From: Acinetobacter variabilis
Lineage (GTDB): Bacteria; Pseudomonadota; Gammaproteobacteria; Pseudomonadales; Moraxellaceae
Length of the DNA stretch: 64,000 bases
Direction: 5' to 3'
Assembly (NCBI RefSeq): GCF_000369625.1
Contig: NZ_KB850113.1
Coordinates: 1,815,152 to 1,879,151, forward strand
The notes under the pieces were generated by a model, which ran no database searches, had not been told where the DNA came from, and saw nothing but the letters and a program-made list of their open reading frames with translations. Each line of letters begins with the position of its first letter. Position 1 is the first letter of the stretch. Below, one piece after another: positions 18,314 through 27,557 of this stretch. Made by a program: the position numbers and the translations under genes.

Positions 18314-18343
18314 ACTATAAGTGTCTCAACTTTGAAAGAAGCT

Positions 18344-18419
18344 TGGTGGGCGCTGACGGGATCGAACCGCCGACATTCTGCTTGTAAGGCAGACGCTCTA
18401 CCAACTGAGCTAAGCGCCC
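18344..18419 (-). tRNA. tRNA-Val (anticodon TAC), copy 4
   Basis: First gene of the array, 32 bp downstream of the TATAAT box. Identical by eye to Val copy 1. Confidence 0.97.
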
Positions 18420-18451
18420 TTTCAAATCGACTTCATCGCTTGATGAGGTGC

Positions 18452-18479
18452 ATTATAGAGAATCTTCACAGACTGTCAA
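18452..18479 (-). promoter_or_regulatory. Strong sigma-70 promoter of the tRNA array
   Basis: On the minus strand a perfect TTGACA (18479-18474) and a perfect TATAAT (18457-18452) are separated by 16 bp. Transcription would start just upstream of tRNA-Val copy 4 and read all eight tRNAs. Confidence 0.88.
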
Positions 18480-18814
18480 ACGCTTTTCTGACTGTTTTCT
18501 GCTTTTTCGGTGTGAGTGATTAAAAAATAGGTTGATTGTTAAAAAAAACAACACTTTTTGTTTATTTTTTAAGTCTCTACCGATTTTTTAAGAATACTCT
18601 CTAAAACTAAAAGCCGGATTTTTACGGTTTTACTTAGGAAAATTGAGATCAGAACATGCAACAGACTTCAGTATTGCTGAAAGATTATACAAAGCCTAAC
18701 TCATCGCAACGTTGTGATCCTGTAATCTTTATTTTAAAAGCTTGCAGCCCTCTAAAAACAAATCGATGACTTTTATTGGCGGGCTATAAATCATGTTTCT
18801 AAGTCTATTTGTCT

Positions 18815-18859
18815 GTAAAAGTAGAGTGAGTAGAAGATCTATGCCCTCTTTACTTTTAC
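18815..18859. repeat. Long imperfect inverted repeat in intergenic gap
   Basis: GTAAAAGTAGAG (18815-18826) pairs with CTCTTTACTTTTAC (18846-18859), leaving two unpaired T and a 19-nt loop. There is no T tract, so it is not a normal terminator. It lies in the gap between the tRNA promoter and the L,D-transpeptidase gene. The rest of 18480-18919 shows no supported gene. Confidence 0.4.
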
Positions 18860-18919
18860 ATCTATAAATGAAAGATATTTCAATTAATTTTAAATCAACC
18901 ATAAATCTTCTTAGGTCAT

Positions 18920-19432
18920 TTAAACAGTCAGATTCAGAGGCTGTTCTGAAATATAGACCAGCGCATCTTCGCTCACCAGTTCAAACAGCTCGGCCACATC
19001 CGTATTCCGCATGCGGATACAACCATGGGACATTGGAATACCCATCGGCTCAGAATCAGGCGTACCATGAATATAGATATAACGTTGGTAAGTATCACAA
19101 CCTTCGCCCTGGTTGAAGCCTTCTTCAAGCCCACTTAGCCATAAGATCCGGCTAAGAATCCAGTCTCGCTGCGGGAACTGCTGTGCCAGTTCTGCATTAT
19201 AAATTTCACCAGTTGCTTGACGGGCAATAAACACACTGTTTAATGGTGCTTGCTGGCCAAACTTTTCAGCGACTCTATGCCAGCCACGAGGTGTCTTGCC
19301 ACTATTTTCTGCTTCACCAATACCATTCTTACCCGTAGAAATCAGGTACCGCTTATCATATTTTGGCAAATATAGTTTTTGTTGGGCGAGATTAATCAGG
19401 ATTTCTGCCTGATCCAGCTGCAAATGGCTCAT
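18920..19432 (-). CDS. L,D-transpeptidase (YkuD domain)
   Basis: 170 residues, essentially one YkuD domain. The catalytic signature is complete: HGTP at 122-125 and SHGCIRMRN with Cys138. Family enzymes form 3-3 crosslinks in peptidoglycan or attach proteins to it. No signal peptide or membrane helix is visible, which is unusual for a periplasmic enzyme but common in short Acinetobacter/Pseudomonas homologs. Its start overlaps the stop of the YbaN gene in an ATGA, so translation is probably coupled. Confidence 0.9.
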   Translation of the reverse strand: MSHLQLDQAEILINLAQQKLYLPKYDKRYLISTGKNGIGEAENSGKTPRGWHRVAEKFGQQAPLNSVFIARQATGEIYNAELAQQFPQRDWILSRILWLSGLEEGFNQGEGCDTYQRYIYIHGTPDSEPMGIPMSHGCIRMRNTDVAELFELVSEDALVYISEQPLNLTV

Positions 19433-19866
19433 GACTTCTCTTTCTCTGTCTTGATGATTTCTAGCTCTACTTTCTTTGTGGCCATGTGTTCTGGATGGAT
19501 TATGTCTTGAACCGGTTCAGGCCGACGCCATAACCAGATCGCCACAATCAGCATGGTCACATCAGTAAAGATTTTGACTGCCAACGGTGCTGTCGTAAAC
19601 AACATGATAATACCACTGATGAACATCATGATACTGGCCAGCCATTTGGCCTTGCGCGGCACAGTGCCGTTGGCACGCCAGGCTCTTAAAGTCGGACCAT
19701 ATTTTGGATGATTCAATAGCCATGCATCCATTTGCGGCCAGCCTTTGGATGCCGCCCAAGCCGCCAGAATTAAAAATACTGTTGTTGGCATGCCGGGCAA
19801 GATTGCGCCGATAAAACCCAGTACGACAAACAGCACGACCAGGCTTCGCCAAAACAATATTTTCAT
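19429..19866 (-). CDS. YbaN-family (DUF454) inner-membrane protein
   Basis: 145 residues. The N-terminal helix with GFIGAILPGMPTTVFLILAAW and the following ASKGWPQMDAWLLNHPKYGP block are the DUF454 signature. Two more helices lie around 75-113. The tail is charged. Function unknown. It is first in a two-gene unit with the L,D-transpeptidase, with an ATGA overlap, suggesting a cell-envelope role. It is divergent from the DUF1853 gene. Confidence 0.88.
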   Translation of the reverse strand: MKILFWRSLVVLFVVLGFIGAILPGMPTTVFLILAAWAASKGWPQMDAWLLNHPKYGPTLRAWRANGTVPRKAKWLASIMMFISGIIMLFTTAPLAVKIFTDVTMLIVAIWLWRRPEPVQDIIHPEHMATKKVELEIIKTEKEKS

Positions 19867-19954
19867 AAATCGGTCCTACCCACAAAATTAGGGGTAGTAT
19901 AAAGTGTTTTTAAAATCTGTCCGTTGTATTTGTGCACTTTTCACAGGATGTGCT

Positions 19955-20830
19955 ATGCCCTTTTCCAGTCTAAATCACAATCTTGTAGAAGCATGGCAAT
20001 ATTATCAGCATCCTTTGGTGCGGCAACTGGCCTTTACTGTTGGCAGTCCAAACCTTCTGTCTCAAATTCCAGCCGAACTTGAAGTCGTCCATGCTTTCGA
20101 ATTACATGATTCTGAGACTTGGCAACATCACCTGCAAAATTATCATCCACGTCTGAAATATTTAGACCAGCATCCAGAAGAGCTGGAGCAATTCGTGCAG
20201 CAGCTTAAAAGCACCCGGTTGGGTCTACGTTTTGAAATGCTGGTCTGGTTCTGGCTGCTAGATGATGCTTATCACCCTTATAAGCTTTTAGGTCATAGTA
20301 TTCAAAAAATTGATGGCGCTAAAACACTGGGTGAACTGGATTTTCTGTTACTCAATACAGAGACTGGTCTGATCGAACATTGGGAAGTGGCGCTAAAATA
20401 CTATCTCGCAGAAGCCGATTTTAGCCTGCCAAACTGGTATGGCCTGAACCGTACCGATACTTTGATCCGTAAAATGAAGCATTTTACCCAGAAACAGTTT
20501 CAGTTTGATGAGGCTCTGGATGAGCAGATTGAGCAGCGTTTCTGCATGTTAAAAGGCCAGCTTTATCTTCCAGTGCATCGTGCAGATCAGACATTGCCTG
20601 GCTGGGTCAATACCCAACGTCGCATAGGCTTATGGGGCCAGCAGATTCCCGACCCAGCGGCTAATTTCTATCGTTTGCAGCGTCATGAGTGGATTTATCC
20701 TAATGCTCAGATCAGTAGTTCAAGTCCCTATTGGTGGACAAATGGACTTTATAAAAAGGCTGATCAAGAGGATTTTTATATGTATCGCAGCCCGCTTCTA
20801 CTACCCTTTCCTGCGCATAAACCCTTTTAA
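19955..20830 (+). CDS. DUF1853 family protein, possible PD-(D/E)XK fold
   Basis: 291 residues from the ATG at 19955, which follows AGGA with good spacing; the frame is open to 19904. It is soluble with no signal peptide. The central stretch GELDFLLLN, then HWEVALKYYL (about 145-165), keeps the order Asp ... Glu-x-x-x-Lys expected of a PD-(D/E)XK nuclease core. Long helical regions rich in Gln and Leu flank it. DUF1853 has no established function; a nuclease role is inference from the motif alone. Confidence 0.75.
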   Translation: MPFSSLNHNLVEAWQYYQHPLVRQLAFTVGSPNLLSQIPAELEVVHAFELHDSETWQHHLQNYHPRLKYLDQHPEELEQFVQQLKSTRLGLRFEMLVWFWLLDDAYHPYKLLGHSIQKIDGAKTLGELDFLLLNTETGLIEHWEVALKYYLAEADFSLPNWYGLNRTDTLIRKMKHFTQKQFQFDEALDEQIEQRFCMLKGQLYLPVHRADQTLPGWVNTQRRIGLWGQQIPDPAANFYRLQRHEWIYPNAQISSSSPYWWTNGLYKKADQEDFYMYRSPLLLPFPAHKPF

Positions 20831-20944
20831 AACATTACATTTATTAACCGAAGCACTATGAAAACCACATATTTTTTATGTCGTATATTTTCTAATCTTA
20901 GTCCACATCATAATAATTTTATTATCGATAATACGGAGATGATG

Positions 20945-21094
20945 ATGAAAAAAATTCTTGCTGCTTCATTGGTAATGGCTTTTGTTTTAACTGGCTGTAA
21001 CACTGTCAAAGGTGTGGGTAAAGACGTTTCTAAAGCAGGCGAAGCTGTAACAGGCACTGCAGAAAAAACTTCTGAAGAAATCCGTCAAAACTAA
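20945..21094 (+). CDS. Entericidin EcnA/B family lipoprotein
   Basis: 49 residues starting at the third of three consecutive ATG codons, the one best spaced from CGGAG. A signal peptide ends with the lipobox LTGC. The mature part NTVKGVGKDVSKAGEAVTGT is the typical entericidin sequence, a small lipoprotein with an amphipathic helix. In E. coli the pair acts as a toxin/antidote linked to stationary phase; here only one member is present. A terminator follows directly. Confidence 0.9.
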   Translation: MKKILAASLVMAFVLTGCNTVKGVGKDVSKAGEAVTGTAEKTSEEIRQN

Positions 21095-21116
21095 ACTCTT
21101 TCTAGCTTCTCCACAA

Positions 21117-21141
21117 ACCCTATCTCAGATAGGGTTTTTTT
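21117..21141 (+). terminator. Intrinsic terminator after entericidin gene
   Basis: ACCCTAT, a short loop and ATAGGGT are followed by seven T. Confidence 0.9.
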
Positions 21142-21217
21142 ATGCAGAACATTCACATTACAGGCCATATTCGCCTATCATAGAGCCGACAAATTTATCG
21201 ACTTATGAATTCACCAT

Positions 21218-22354
21218 ATGACATCTTCCGCGACTCTTGATTTAAGCCTGCAATTATTACGTCAGCCTTCTGTGACCCCTATTGATCATGACTGCCAGAA
21301 TATCATGGCAGAACGTTTGAAGAAGGTGGGTTTCAATATTGAATCAATGCGTTTTGAAGATGTTGATAATATTTGGGCGCGTAAAGGTACTGAAGGCCCT
21401 GTTTTCTGTTTTGCTGGCCATACCGATGTTGTGCCAACCGGCAACCTGGATGCTTGGAACTCTGACCCATTTGCGCCAGAAATTCGTAATGGCAAGCTTT
21501 ATGGCCGTGGTAGCGCCGACATGAAAACGGCTTTGGCTGCGATGGTCGTAGCTACTGAACGTTTTGTCGAAAAATATCCGAATCATAAAGGTTCGATTGC
21601 CTATTTGATCACTTCAGATGAAGAAGGTCCATCGATCAATGGTACGGTAAAAGTGATTGAAACCCTGGAAGCGCGTAATGAGAAAATTACCTGGTGTCTG
21701 GTAGGTGAACCTTCGAGCACCAATAAACTGGGTGATATTGTTAAAAATGGCCGTCGTGGTTCATTGAATGCCAATCTGACTATGAAAGGCAAACAAGGTC
21801 ATGTGGCTTATCCACACTTAGCAGTGAATCCAATTCATACAGCATCTAAAGCCATTGCGGAACTGTGCGAAACAGTCTGGGATAATGGCAATGAATACTT
21901 CCCTGCGACGTCTTTCCAGATCTCAAATATCAATGCCGGTACCGGTGCAACCAACGTTGTTCCGGGCACCATGAATCTGCTGTGCAACTGGCGTTATTCA
22001 ACTGAAGTGACTGCTGAAGAACTAAAAGCACGTATGCTGGAAATTCTGGACCGTCATGGTGTGGATTATGAGATTTCATGGACTTTATCTGGACTGCCAT
22101 TCCTGACACCAGTAGGTGAGCTGGTGAATGCCGCTAAAGATGCCATTTTAACGGTGACTGGTACTGAAACTGAATTATCAACTTCAGGCGGCACCTCAGA
22201 TGGTCGCTTTATTGCGCCTACCGGTGCACAGGTGCTGGAACTCGGTGTACTGAATGCCACGATCCATCAGATTAATGAGCATGTCGATATTGCAGATCTT
22301 GAACCACTGGCTGAAATTTATGAGCAGATTCTGGTGAACCTGTTAGCCAATTAA
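21218..22354 (+). CDS. dapE: Succinyl-diaminopimelate desuccinylase
   Basis: 378 residues, full length. An M20-family zinc peptidase fold with ligand motif [11 protein letters not shown] (His68, Asp70), DMK at 101-103, and DEEGPSING with Glu135/Glu136. It converts N-succinyl-L,L-diaminopimelate to L,L-diaminopimelate plus succinate in lysine and peptidoglycan synthesis. It is a single gene with a clear terminator. Confidence 0.96.
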   Translation: MTSSATLDLSLQLLRQPSVTPIDHDCQNIMAERLKKVGFNIESMRFEDVDNIWARKGTEGPVFCFAGHTDVVPTGNLDAWNSDPFAPEIRNGKLYGRGSADMKTALAAMVVATERFVEKYPNHKGSIAYLITSDEEGPSINGTVKVIETLEARNEKITWCLVGEPSSTNKLGDIVKNGRRGSLNANLTMKGKQGHVAYPHLAVNPIHTASKAIAELCETVWDNGNEYFPATSFQISNINAGTGATNVVPGTMNLLCNWRYSTEVTAEELKARMLEILDRHGVDYEISWTLSGLPFLTPVGELVNAAKDAILTVTGTETELSTSGGTSDGRFIAPTGAQVLELGVLNATIHQINEHVDIADLEPLAEIYEQILVNLLAN

Positions 22355-22363
22355 TCACCAGAT

Positions 22364-22397
22364 GAAAAAAAAGGAACTCTTATGAGTTCCTTTTTTT
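22364..22397. terminator. Bidirectional terminator between dapE and the chp operon
   Basis: AGGAACTC and GAGTTCCT form the stem, with an A run before and a T run after. It serves both convergent units. Confidence 0.9.
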
Positions 22398-22412
22398 ATA
22401 CATTCAAAAGAA

Positions 22413-22871
22413 TTATAGACCAATTGAAGACTGGATATGGCCCATTTGCGGGATGTGAAATAACTGATCCCCCATACGCACATACTGGAATACTGCTGGG
22501 TCAGTCACTTGCTGATCGGCATCAACCACTTCAGAAATACGCAGACGAATGGTTTTCGGCATTTCATTGCACATGAGGGCAAAACGCTGATGCACCTCAT
22601 CCCCTTCAATCACCAGCGCCACACCACTTTTACGTGCAGGATCATTAACTGCATAAACCGGTAATTGCGCATCATGCCATTCAACCACTTTAACCTGGGT
22701 ATCACTATCCAGCGCAGACAGGACAATATTTTGTGGTAACAGCATTGGATCTTTGCCGTGACAGTCAATGATATAAGCATCAATAAATCCGGTAGATACC
22801 GTAATTAAATGCTGAAGTTCCTGCTGGCTAATCTGATCAGCCATTTTGGCATTAGTCGTATTCTGACTCAT
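22413..22871 (-). CDS. CheW-like protein at the end of the pil-chp operon (ChpC-like)
   Basis: 152 residues, soluble. It starts immediately after the chpA stop, so the two are translated from one message. The content (VEWHDAQLPVYAVN, GVALVIEGDEVHQRFALMCN) resembles the beta-strand pattern of CheW-type adaptors, though divergent. In Pseudomonas the corresponding operon position holds chpB/chpC, where ChpC is a CheW-like adaptor. I infer a role linking another receptor to ChpA. No CheB-like methylesterase is present. Confidence 0.65.
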   Translation of the reverse strand: MSQNTTNAKMADQISQQELQHLITVSTGFIDAYIIDCHGKDPMLLPQNIVLSALDSDTQVKVVEWHDAQLPVYAVNDPARKSGVALVIEGDEVHQRFALMCNEMPKTIRLRISEVVDADQQVTDPAVFQYVRMGDQLFHIPQMGHIQSSIGL

Positions 22872-25800
22872 TTATGACCCCTGTTTTTCAGCAATTAACT
22901 GTTGAATGTTCGCCAGTAATTCAGCTTCCTGGAACGGTTTACCCATGTAGTGGGTTACGCCCAGACTGAAGGCACGTTCACGGTGTTTCTCACCGGTACG
23001 CGAAGTGATCATGATGATTGGCAGGTCACGATGAATATCGTGGTGACGAACCAAGTTCGTAACCTCGAAACCGTCCATACGCGGCATTTCAATATCCAGC
23101 AACATCAGATCCGGACGGACATTTTCAAGCTGCTCAATCGCATCGACACCATCTTTGGCGGTGACAATATCATAGCCCTGACGCTCAAGCAGACGCGAGG
23201 TCACCTTACGAACAGTCACCGAGTCATCCACGATCATCACCAGACGGCGAGCACTGCCAGAACGTGAACCATCACGCTGATCCTGCATGTGTTTCACACG
23301 CTGTGTACCATGGATCTGACGGGCAATATTCTGACCATCTAGAATCAGACAGACCTGACCATTACCAAGAATCGTCGCACCGGTCACTACACCAATATTG
23401 GCGAACTGGTGGCCGATTGGTTTTACCACGATCTGTGCACGTGAACCTACTAACTGATCCACAAGCAAGGCAATGGTTTGACCACTATTCCCCTTGATTA
23501 ACAATACTGGCAGTGAATGTGCCACATTATTCAAACGTGGAATTGGCTGATTCGATACGAACTCAGACAGGTAACGCAATTTGTAATTGACGCCATCAAT
23601 CTTGAAGAAATCGTCTTTACTGTTGAAGTAAGTTTCCAGAGTAGATGGTGCAATACGTACAATACGGTCGATTTGCGCCAGAGAAACGGCATATTGCTGA
23701 TCGCTCACTTTTACCATCAAGGCATCACTGACTGCTACAGTCGTCGGTACGCGAATGGTGAAGGTTGTACCTTTGCCTACTTCAGAGCTGACAGATACGT
23801 GACCGCCCAGCGACTTGATCTCGCTTTGTACTACATCCAGTCCGACACCGCGACCTGAAATCTGGGTTACAGATTTAGCGGTACTGAAGCCGGGATGGAA
23901 AATGAATTGCAATAACTCTTCCGAATCCAGGGTCTGATCTTCTTTGATCAGGCCTTGGCTCAGTGCTTTCTCACGAATCTTCTCAGCATCGATACCTTTA
24001 CCATCATCACTAAATGAGACGATAACATCTGTACCTTGACGGCTGATATTCAACAGGATTGAACCGACTTCTGGTTTGTTCAAGGCAATACGGTCTGCTG
24101 TATCTTCCAGGCCATGGTCAATCGCATTACGCAGCATATGTTCGAATGGCGTTACCAGACGCTCCAGAATATTACGGTCTAATTCACCTTCACTATTCTG
24201 AACAATCAGTTCGGCCGGACGGTTCAAGGTCGTAGACGTCTGACGTACGATACGTTGTAAACGTGGCAACATCCGGTCAAACGGTACCAGACGGGTACGC
24301 ATCAGGCTTTCCTGAATCTCGGCCTGAATCCGTGATTGTTGTAATAACAAACCTTCAGTTTCACGAATCTTGTCAGATAGAGTGCTCTTGAAGTCAACCA
24401 AGTCCGAAGCAGATTCCGCAAGCGACTTGGACAACTGGTTCAGTGACGAATATTGGTCCATTTCCAGCGGGTCAAAGTCTGCATAACGCGAGTTGTCTGA
24501 ACCGTGTTTGGCAATAATTTGAGATTCCAGCTCGCCTTCCATTCGGCGCAACTGATCCGCCAGACGCTTGATTGCCAGTTCCATCTCGTTCAGGGTATTG
24601 CCAAGTTGGCCTAAGTCCATCTCGATACGCGAACGGTTAATCGCATTCTCACCTGACAGGTCAATCATCTTCTCAACCAGATCAGCAGAGATACGGATCA
24701 TCTCGTGGCTGGTATCGGTATTACCGGTATCGACCCACTCACCCATCATACGTGGTGGCTCAGTACCATCACCTTCGACAAACTCGAAGCTATTTTCAGT
24801 GACCAGCGTTTCTGTTTTAGCCAGACGTTCCGGCAGCTGCGCAGTAACATCCACATAAGCAATCTTTTTCAGACTGCTTTGGATCTGTTCAAAATTGCTA
24901 TAGTCACGCTGGAAGATAGCTTGTCTTAACCAGGCCAGTGTTTTTTGCAGCAAGCCATCATAAGCATTCGAGTTAAAGTGATATACCGCAAACTGTTCGA
25001 ATGTGGTTTCCAGTTCATACGCAATGCTGGCCACCTGTTCGTTTTCAATCATGCGCGCACCACCCTTGATACTGTGGGCAGCACGTTGTAATTGAAGCAA
25101 TAAGCTACGGTCACTACGTTGATCAAACCATTGGTTCAGCAGTTTTTCGGTATTGTCGAGAATCTCTTCTGATTCTTCCAGGAAGGTTTCTTCAACAATC
25201 GACTTCAGTTCATCTTCTTCAGAACGTTCTTCTGCTACAACCTCAACGAGCTCAGTCAAAGTTTCTGTTTCAGTAAGCTCAACTTGTTTATCTTCTAAGT
25301 TTAGAGCTGGCTCTAAATCTAAATTTGTGTCTTTTGATGCAATCTCTTCCGATGCTTCATCCGCTGTTTGTTCGGAATCAGCAGTAGCTTCTGCATATTC
25401 AAATTCGACAACAGGAATCGATGTTTCTACTGAAGCTACAACAGCTTTACCAGCCACCAATGCCTGAATATTTTGCAGAATCGAAATTGCTTCAACCGCT
25501 GGATAATCGATACCTTCATCACGGATCGACTGGATACGGTCAGAAACGTTATCTTGCACCAGACGAATGATTTGAATCAAAGCAGGCGTTACTGCAATCT
25601 GCTGACGGATGATTCGCTCATAAATACTTTCCAGTTCGTGCGAGATCGAACCGATATGAGAAGCGGTAATCATGTTTGCACCACCTTTTAAGGTGTGCAA
25701 ATGACGCATCAGATTGTTAAGTGAAGTCGTATCATCCTGCTTTTTACTCCAGGTATTCAGATCTTCATCAATACCTACCAGTAATTCATCCGCTTCTTCC

Positions 25801-27389
25801 AGGAAGATATTCAGTAGATCCTCATCGAAATCACGCTGAGTTTCTGCGCTGTCGATGTACTGGCGGTCAGAGGCAATACGCTGACTTAAAGCAGCAAAGT
25901 CAATGCTGGCTGTGGTTGCAGCTTCAGGAATAGAAATTTCTTCTGATACTTGCTCAGCAGGGACATTGTCTTCGGCAAAGATTTCCAGATCCTGCTGTAC
26001 GAATGCAGCAAGTTCACTCAAGGTTTTTTGTGTATCATCATTTAAAATGACACGCTGGCCTGCTGCCAGGGTATCGAATAAATGAATGAATTCCTGATGT
26101 GCCTGGGCAAACAGCTCATAGGCATAATCGCTGTTCAGCAGTACCGGTTTTTCTAGTAAGGCATCATAGGCAGATTTTAAATCTGTCGTAAACTCATGAA
26201 TACCCAGTGCGGCACGGTTATCTGTATGTGCAAGCAGCTCGGCAGCCTGCTCGCTTAAAGCCTGAATATATTCTGGATAATCGACTTTAGCGCGTTTATC
26301 GAATTCAAACTCGGCATCCAGTAACAGGTCAATCTCCAGTTCAACCAGCTTGGTCACCAGACCTTGGGTTTCAACTGTTTCCGTTTCAGTGGCTGCGAAG
26401 CCATAATCATTCCAGACACGCTCAAAAGTCGCATACACTGCTGCCAGTTTGCTGCTATCACCCTGACGTAATAAATGCAGATAGTCGCTGACAAATTCAG
26501 CATACTGAATTAATACAGCAGTTTCTTTTGAAGTGGAGGCAATTTCATCCTGAAGCAGTGTTTTAAACAGATGTTCTACTTTAGAGCTGGCCTCGAAGAT
26601 TTCTTCGATCTGTGCCATGGACGAACTGCCGCGCAAAGTATGAATAGCACGAATCAATGCATTATAATCCTGCACTTTTTCATTTTCGCTACGCAAGAAC
26701 TTGGCAATTGTTTCGAGATGCTCTTCGGCTTCCTCGATAAAGATTGCTACGGTTTCTTCTACATCACTGCGTGCAGCATCTTCAGTTTCGGCTTTTTCAA
26801 GCTCAAATTCTGTTGTGCTTATTTCTATTGCTGCAATTATATCTTGATCTTCAGCCGAATCACCTAGCTCAAGACCTGTGATCTGGCCCTCGGCAGTCAG
26901 ACTGTCTGCCAGTTGCAAGAGTTCTTCTAAAGCCGGCTCAGGTGTCATTTGTTGTTGTAATTGCTGACCTAAAAGCACGACTGGACGCAGGTCAACATCG
27001 AGTTCCTGCACCTGTTTGAATTTTGGATATAAAGTAAACTGGTAAATATTCAGTACAGCTTTGGCATACTGTTGAATCGTAGGCGTTAACTGGATTGAAC
27101 CTGAAAGTACCCGGTTTAAGGTATCTTCCACTGCCCAAGCAATTTCACCCGCAGATTTAGCCCCCACCATACGGCCTGAACCTTTCAGGGTATGAAAATG
27201 GCGGCGAATGGTTTTCAGGTTTTCCTGATGAGCCGGATCACTCAACCATTCTGGAAATAAAGCATTTAACTCAACGAAAATCTCTTCGATTTCCTCGACA
27301 AAAATTTCAAGAATTTCTGCATCTTGATCAAGATAACTGTCTTCAGGAAGCGTTGTCGTTTCAACTAAATTTTTTAATATTTCTTTCAT
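22872..27389 (-). CDS. chpA: ChpA hybrid chemotaxis kinase of type IV pili
   Basis: 1,505 residues. Four histidine-phosphotransfer domains show their H-(T/S)-(L/I)-(K/R)-G motifs at His66, His250, His565 and His772. An acidic linker at about 660-735 follows the third. After these come the dimer and CheA-type ATPase domain (around 900-1240, with MLRNAIDHGLE and GRGVGLDVV), a CheW-like domain, and a receiver domain at about 1385-1505 with MLLDIEMPRMDG. It passes PilJ signals to PilG and PilH, controlling twitching motility and, in Acinetobacter, natural transformation. P. aeruginosa ChpA is longer, with more phosphotransfer-type domains. Confidence 0.94.
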   Translation of the reverse strand: MKEILKNLVETTTLPEDSYLDQDAEILEIFVEEIEEIFVELNALFPEWLSDPAHQENLKTIRRHFHTLKGSGRMVGAKSAGEIAWAVEDTLNRVLSGSIQLTPTIQQYAKAVLNIYQFTLYPKFKQVQELDVDLRPVVLLGQQLQQQMTPEPALEELLQLADSLTAEGQITGLELGDSAEDQDIIAAIEISTTEFELEKAETEDAARSDVEETVAIFIEEAEEHLETIAKFLRSENEKVQDYNALIRAIHTLRGSSSMAQIEEIFEASSKVEHLFKTLLQDEIASTSKETAVLIQYAEFVSDYLHLLRQGDSSKLAAVYATFERVWNDYGFAATETETVETQGLVTKLVELEIDLLLDAEFEFDKRAKVDYPEYIQALSEQAAELLAHTDNRAALGIHEFTTDLKSAYDALLEKPVLLNSDYAYELFAQAHQEFIHLFDTLAAGQRVILNDDTQKTLSELAAFVQQDLEIFAEDNVPAEQVSEEISIPEAATTASIDFAALSQRIASDRQYIDSAETQRDFDEDLLNIFLEEADELLVGIDEDLNTWSKKQDDTTSLNNLMRHLHTLKGGANMITASHIGSISHELESIYERIIRQQIAVTPALIQIIRLVQDNVSDRIQSIRDEGIDYPAVEAISILQNIQALVAGKAVVASVETSIPVVEFEYAEATADSEQTADEASEEIASKDTNLDLEPALNLEDKQVELTETETLTELVEVVAEERSEEDELKSIVEETFLEESEEILDNTEKLLNQWFDQRSDRSLLLQLQRAAHSIKGGARMIENEQVASIAYELETTFEQFAVYHFNSNAYDGLLQKTLAWLRQAIFQRDYSNFEQIQSSLKKIAYVDVTAQLPERLAKTETLVTENSFEFVEGDGTEPPRMMGEWVDTGNTDTSHEMIRISADLVEKMIDLSGENAINRSRIEMDLGQLGNTLNEMELAIKRLADQLRRMEGELESQIIAKHGSDNSRYADFDPLEMDQYSSLNQLSKSLAESASDLVDFKSTLSDKIRETEGLLLQQSRIQAEIQESLMRTRLVPFDRMLPRLQRIVRQTSTTLNRPAELIVQNSEGELDRNILERLVTPFEHMLRNAIDHGLEDTADRIALNKPEVGSILLNISRQGTDVIVSFSDDGKGIDAEKIREKALSQGLIKEDQTLDSEELLQFIFHPGFSTAKSVTQISGRGVGLDVVQSEIKSLGGHVSVSSEVGKGTTFTIRVPTTVAVSDALMVKVSDQQYAVSLAQIDRIVRIAPSTLETYFNSKDDFFKIDGVNYKLRYLSEFVSNQPIPRLNNVAHSLPVLLIKGNSGQTIALLVDQLVGSRAQIVVKPIGHQFANIGVVTGATILGNGQVCLILDGQNIARQIHGTQRVKHMQDQRDGSRSGSARRLVMIVDDSVTVRKVTSRLLERQGYDIVTAKDGVDAIEQLENVRPDLMLLDIEMPRMDGFEVTNLVRHHDIHRDLPIIMITSRTGEKHRERAFSLGVTHYMGKPFQEAELLANIQQLIAEKQGS

Positions 27390-27511
27390 AGCTAATGCTT
27401 CTTACGTTGTGCCGCCAAGAAGGGCGCTCAAACTTAATTGTGACCGTCACGCGAGACCTAACCTTATGTAGTCAAGTCCATCTTGTCGAGGCTTTATCTG
27501 TATTTCTGAAT

Positions 27512-27535
27512 GTGCCTCAACCTAGGTTAAGGCAC
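27512..27535 (-). other. Intercistronic hairpin between pilJ and chpA
   Basis: GTGCCT(C)AACC and GGTT(A)AGGCAC form a near-perfect stem in the 168-bp gap between pilJ and chpA. No T tract follows on the minus strand, so it is more likely an mRNA-processing or attenuation element than a full terminator. Confidence 0.5.
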
Positions 27536-27557
27536 ACTCCCCTCATACTTTCTGACT

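Noticed and set aside
17541..18419. Regular repeats that at first look like a CRISPR array
   Set aside because: The repeats are two alternating complete tRNA genes of 76 and 77 nt, and spacer lengths are irregular.
17639..18523. Open frames with repeated RTGLEPATPGVTGRYSNQLNY-type peptides
   Set aside because: They are translations of the tRNA-Asp and tRNA-Val genes, a common false-gene artefact.
20858..20944. Longer N-terminus for the entericidin gene
   Set aside because: The clear CGGAG box and lipoprotein signal peptide place the start at 20945; the upstream residues are leader DNA.
23264..25467. Several Ser- or His-rich plus-strand frames opposite chpA
   Set aside because: They mirror the acidic, Glu-rich linkers and conserved kinase domains of ChpA and have no translation signals.
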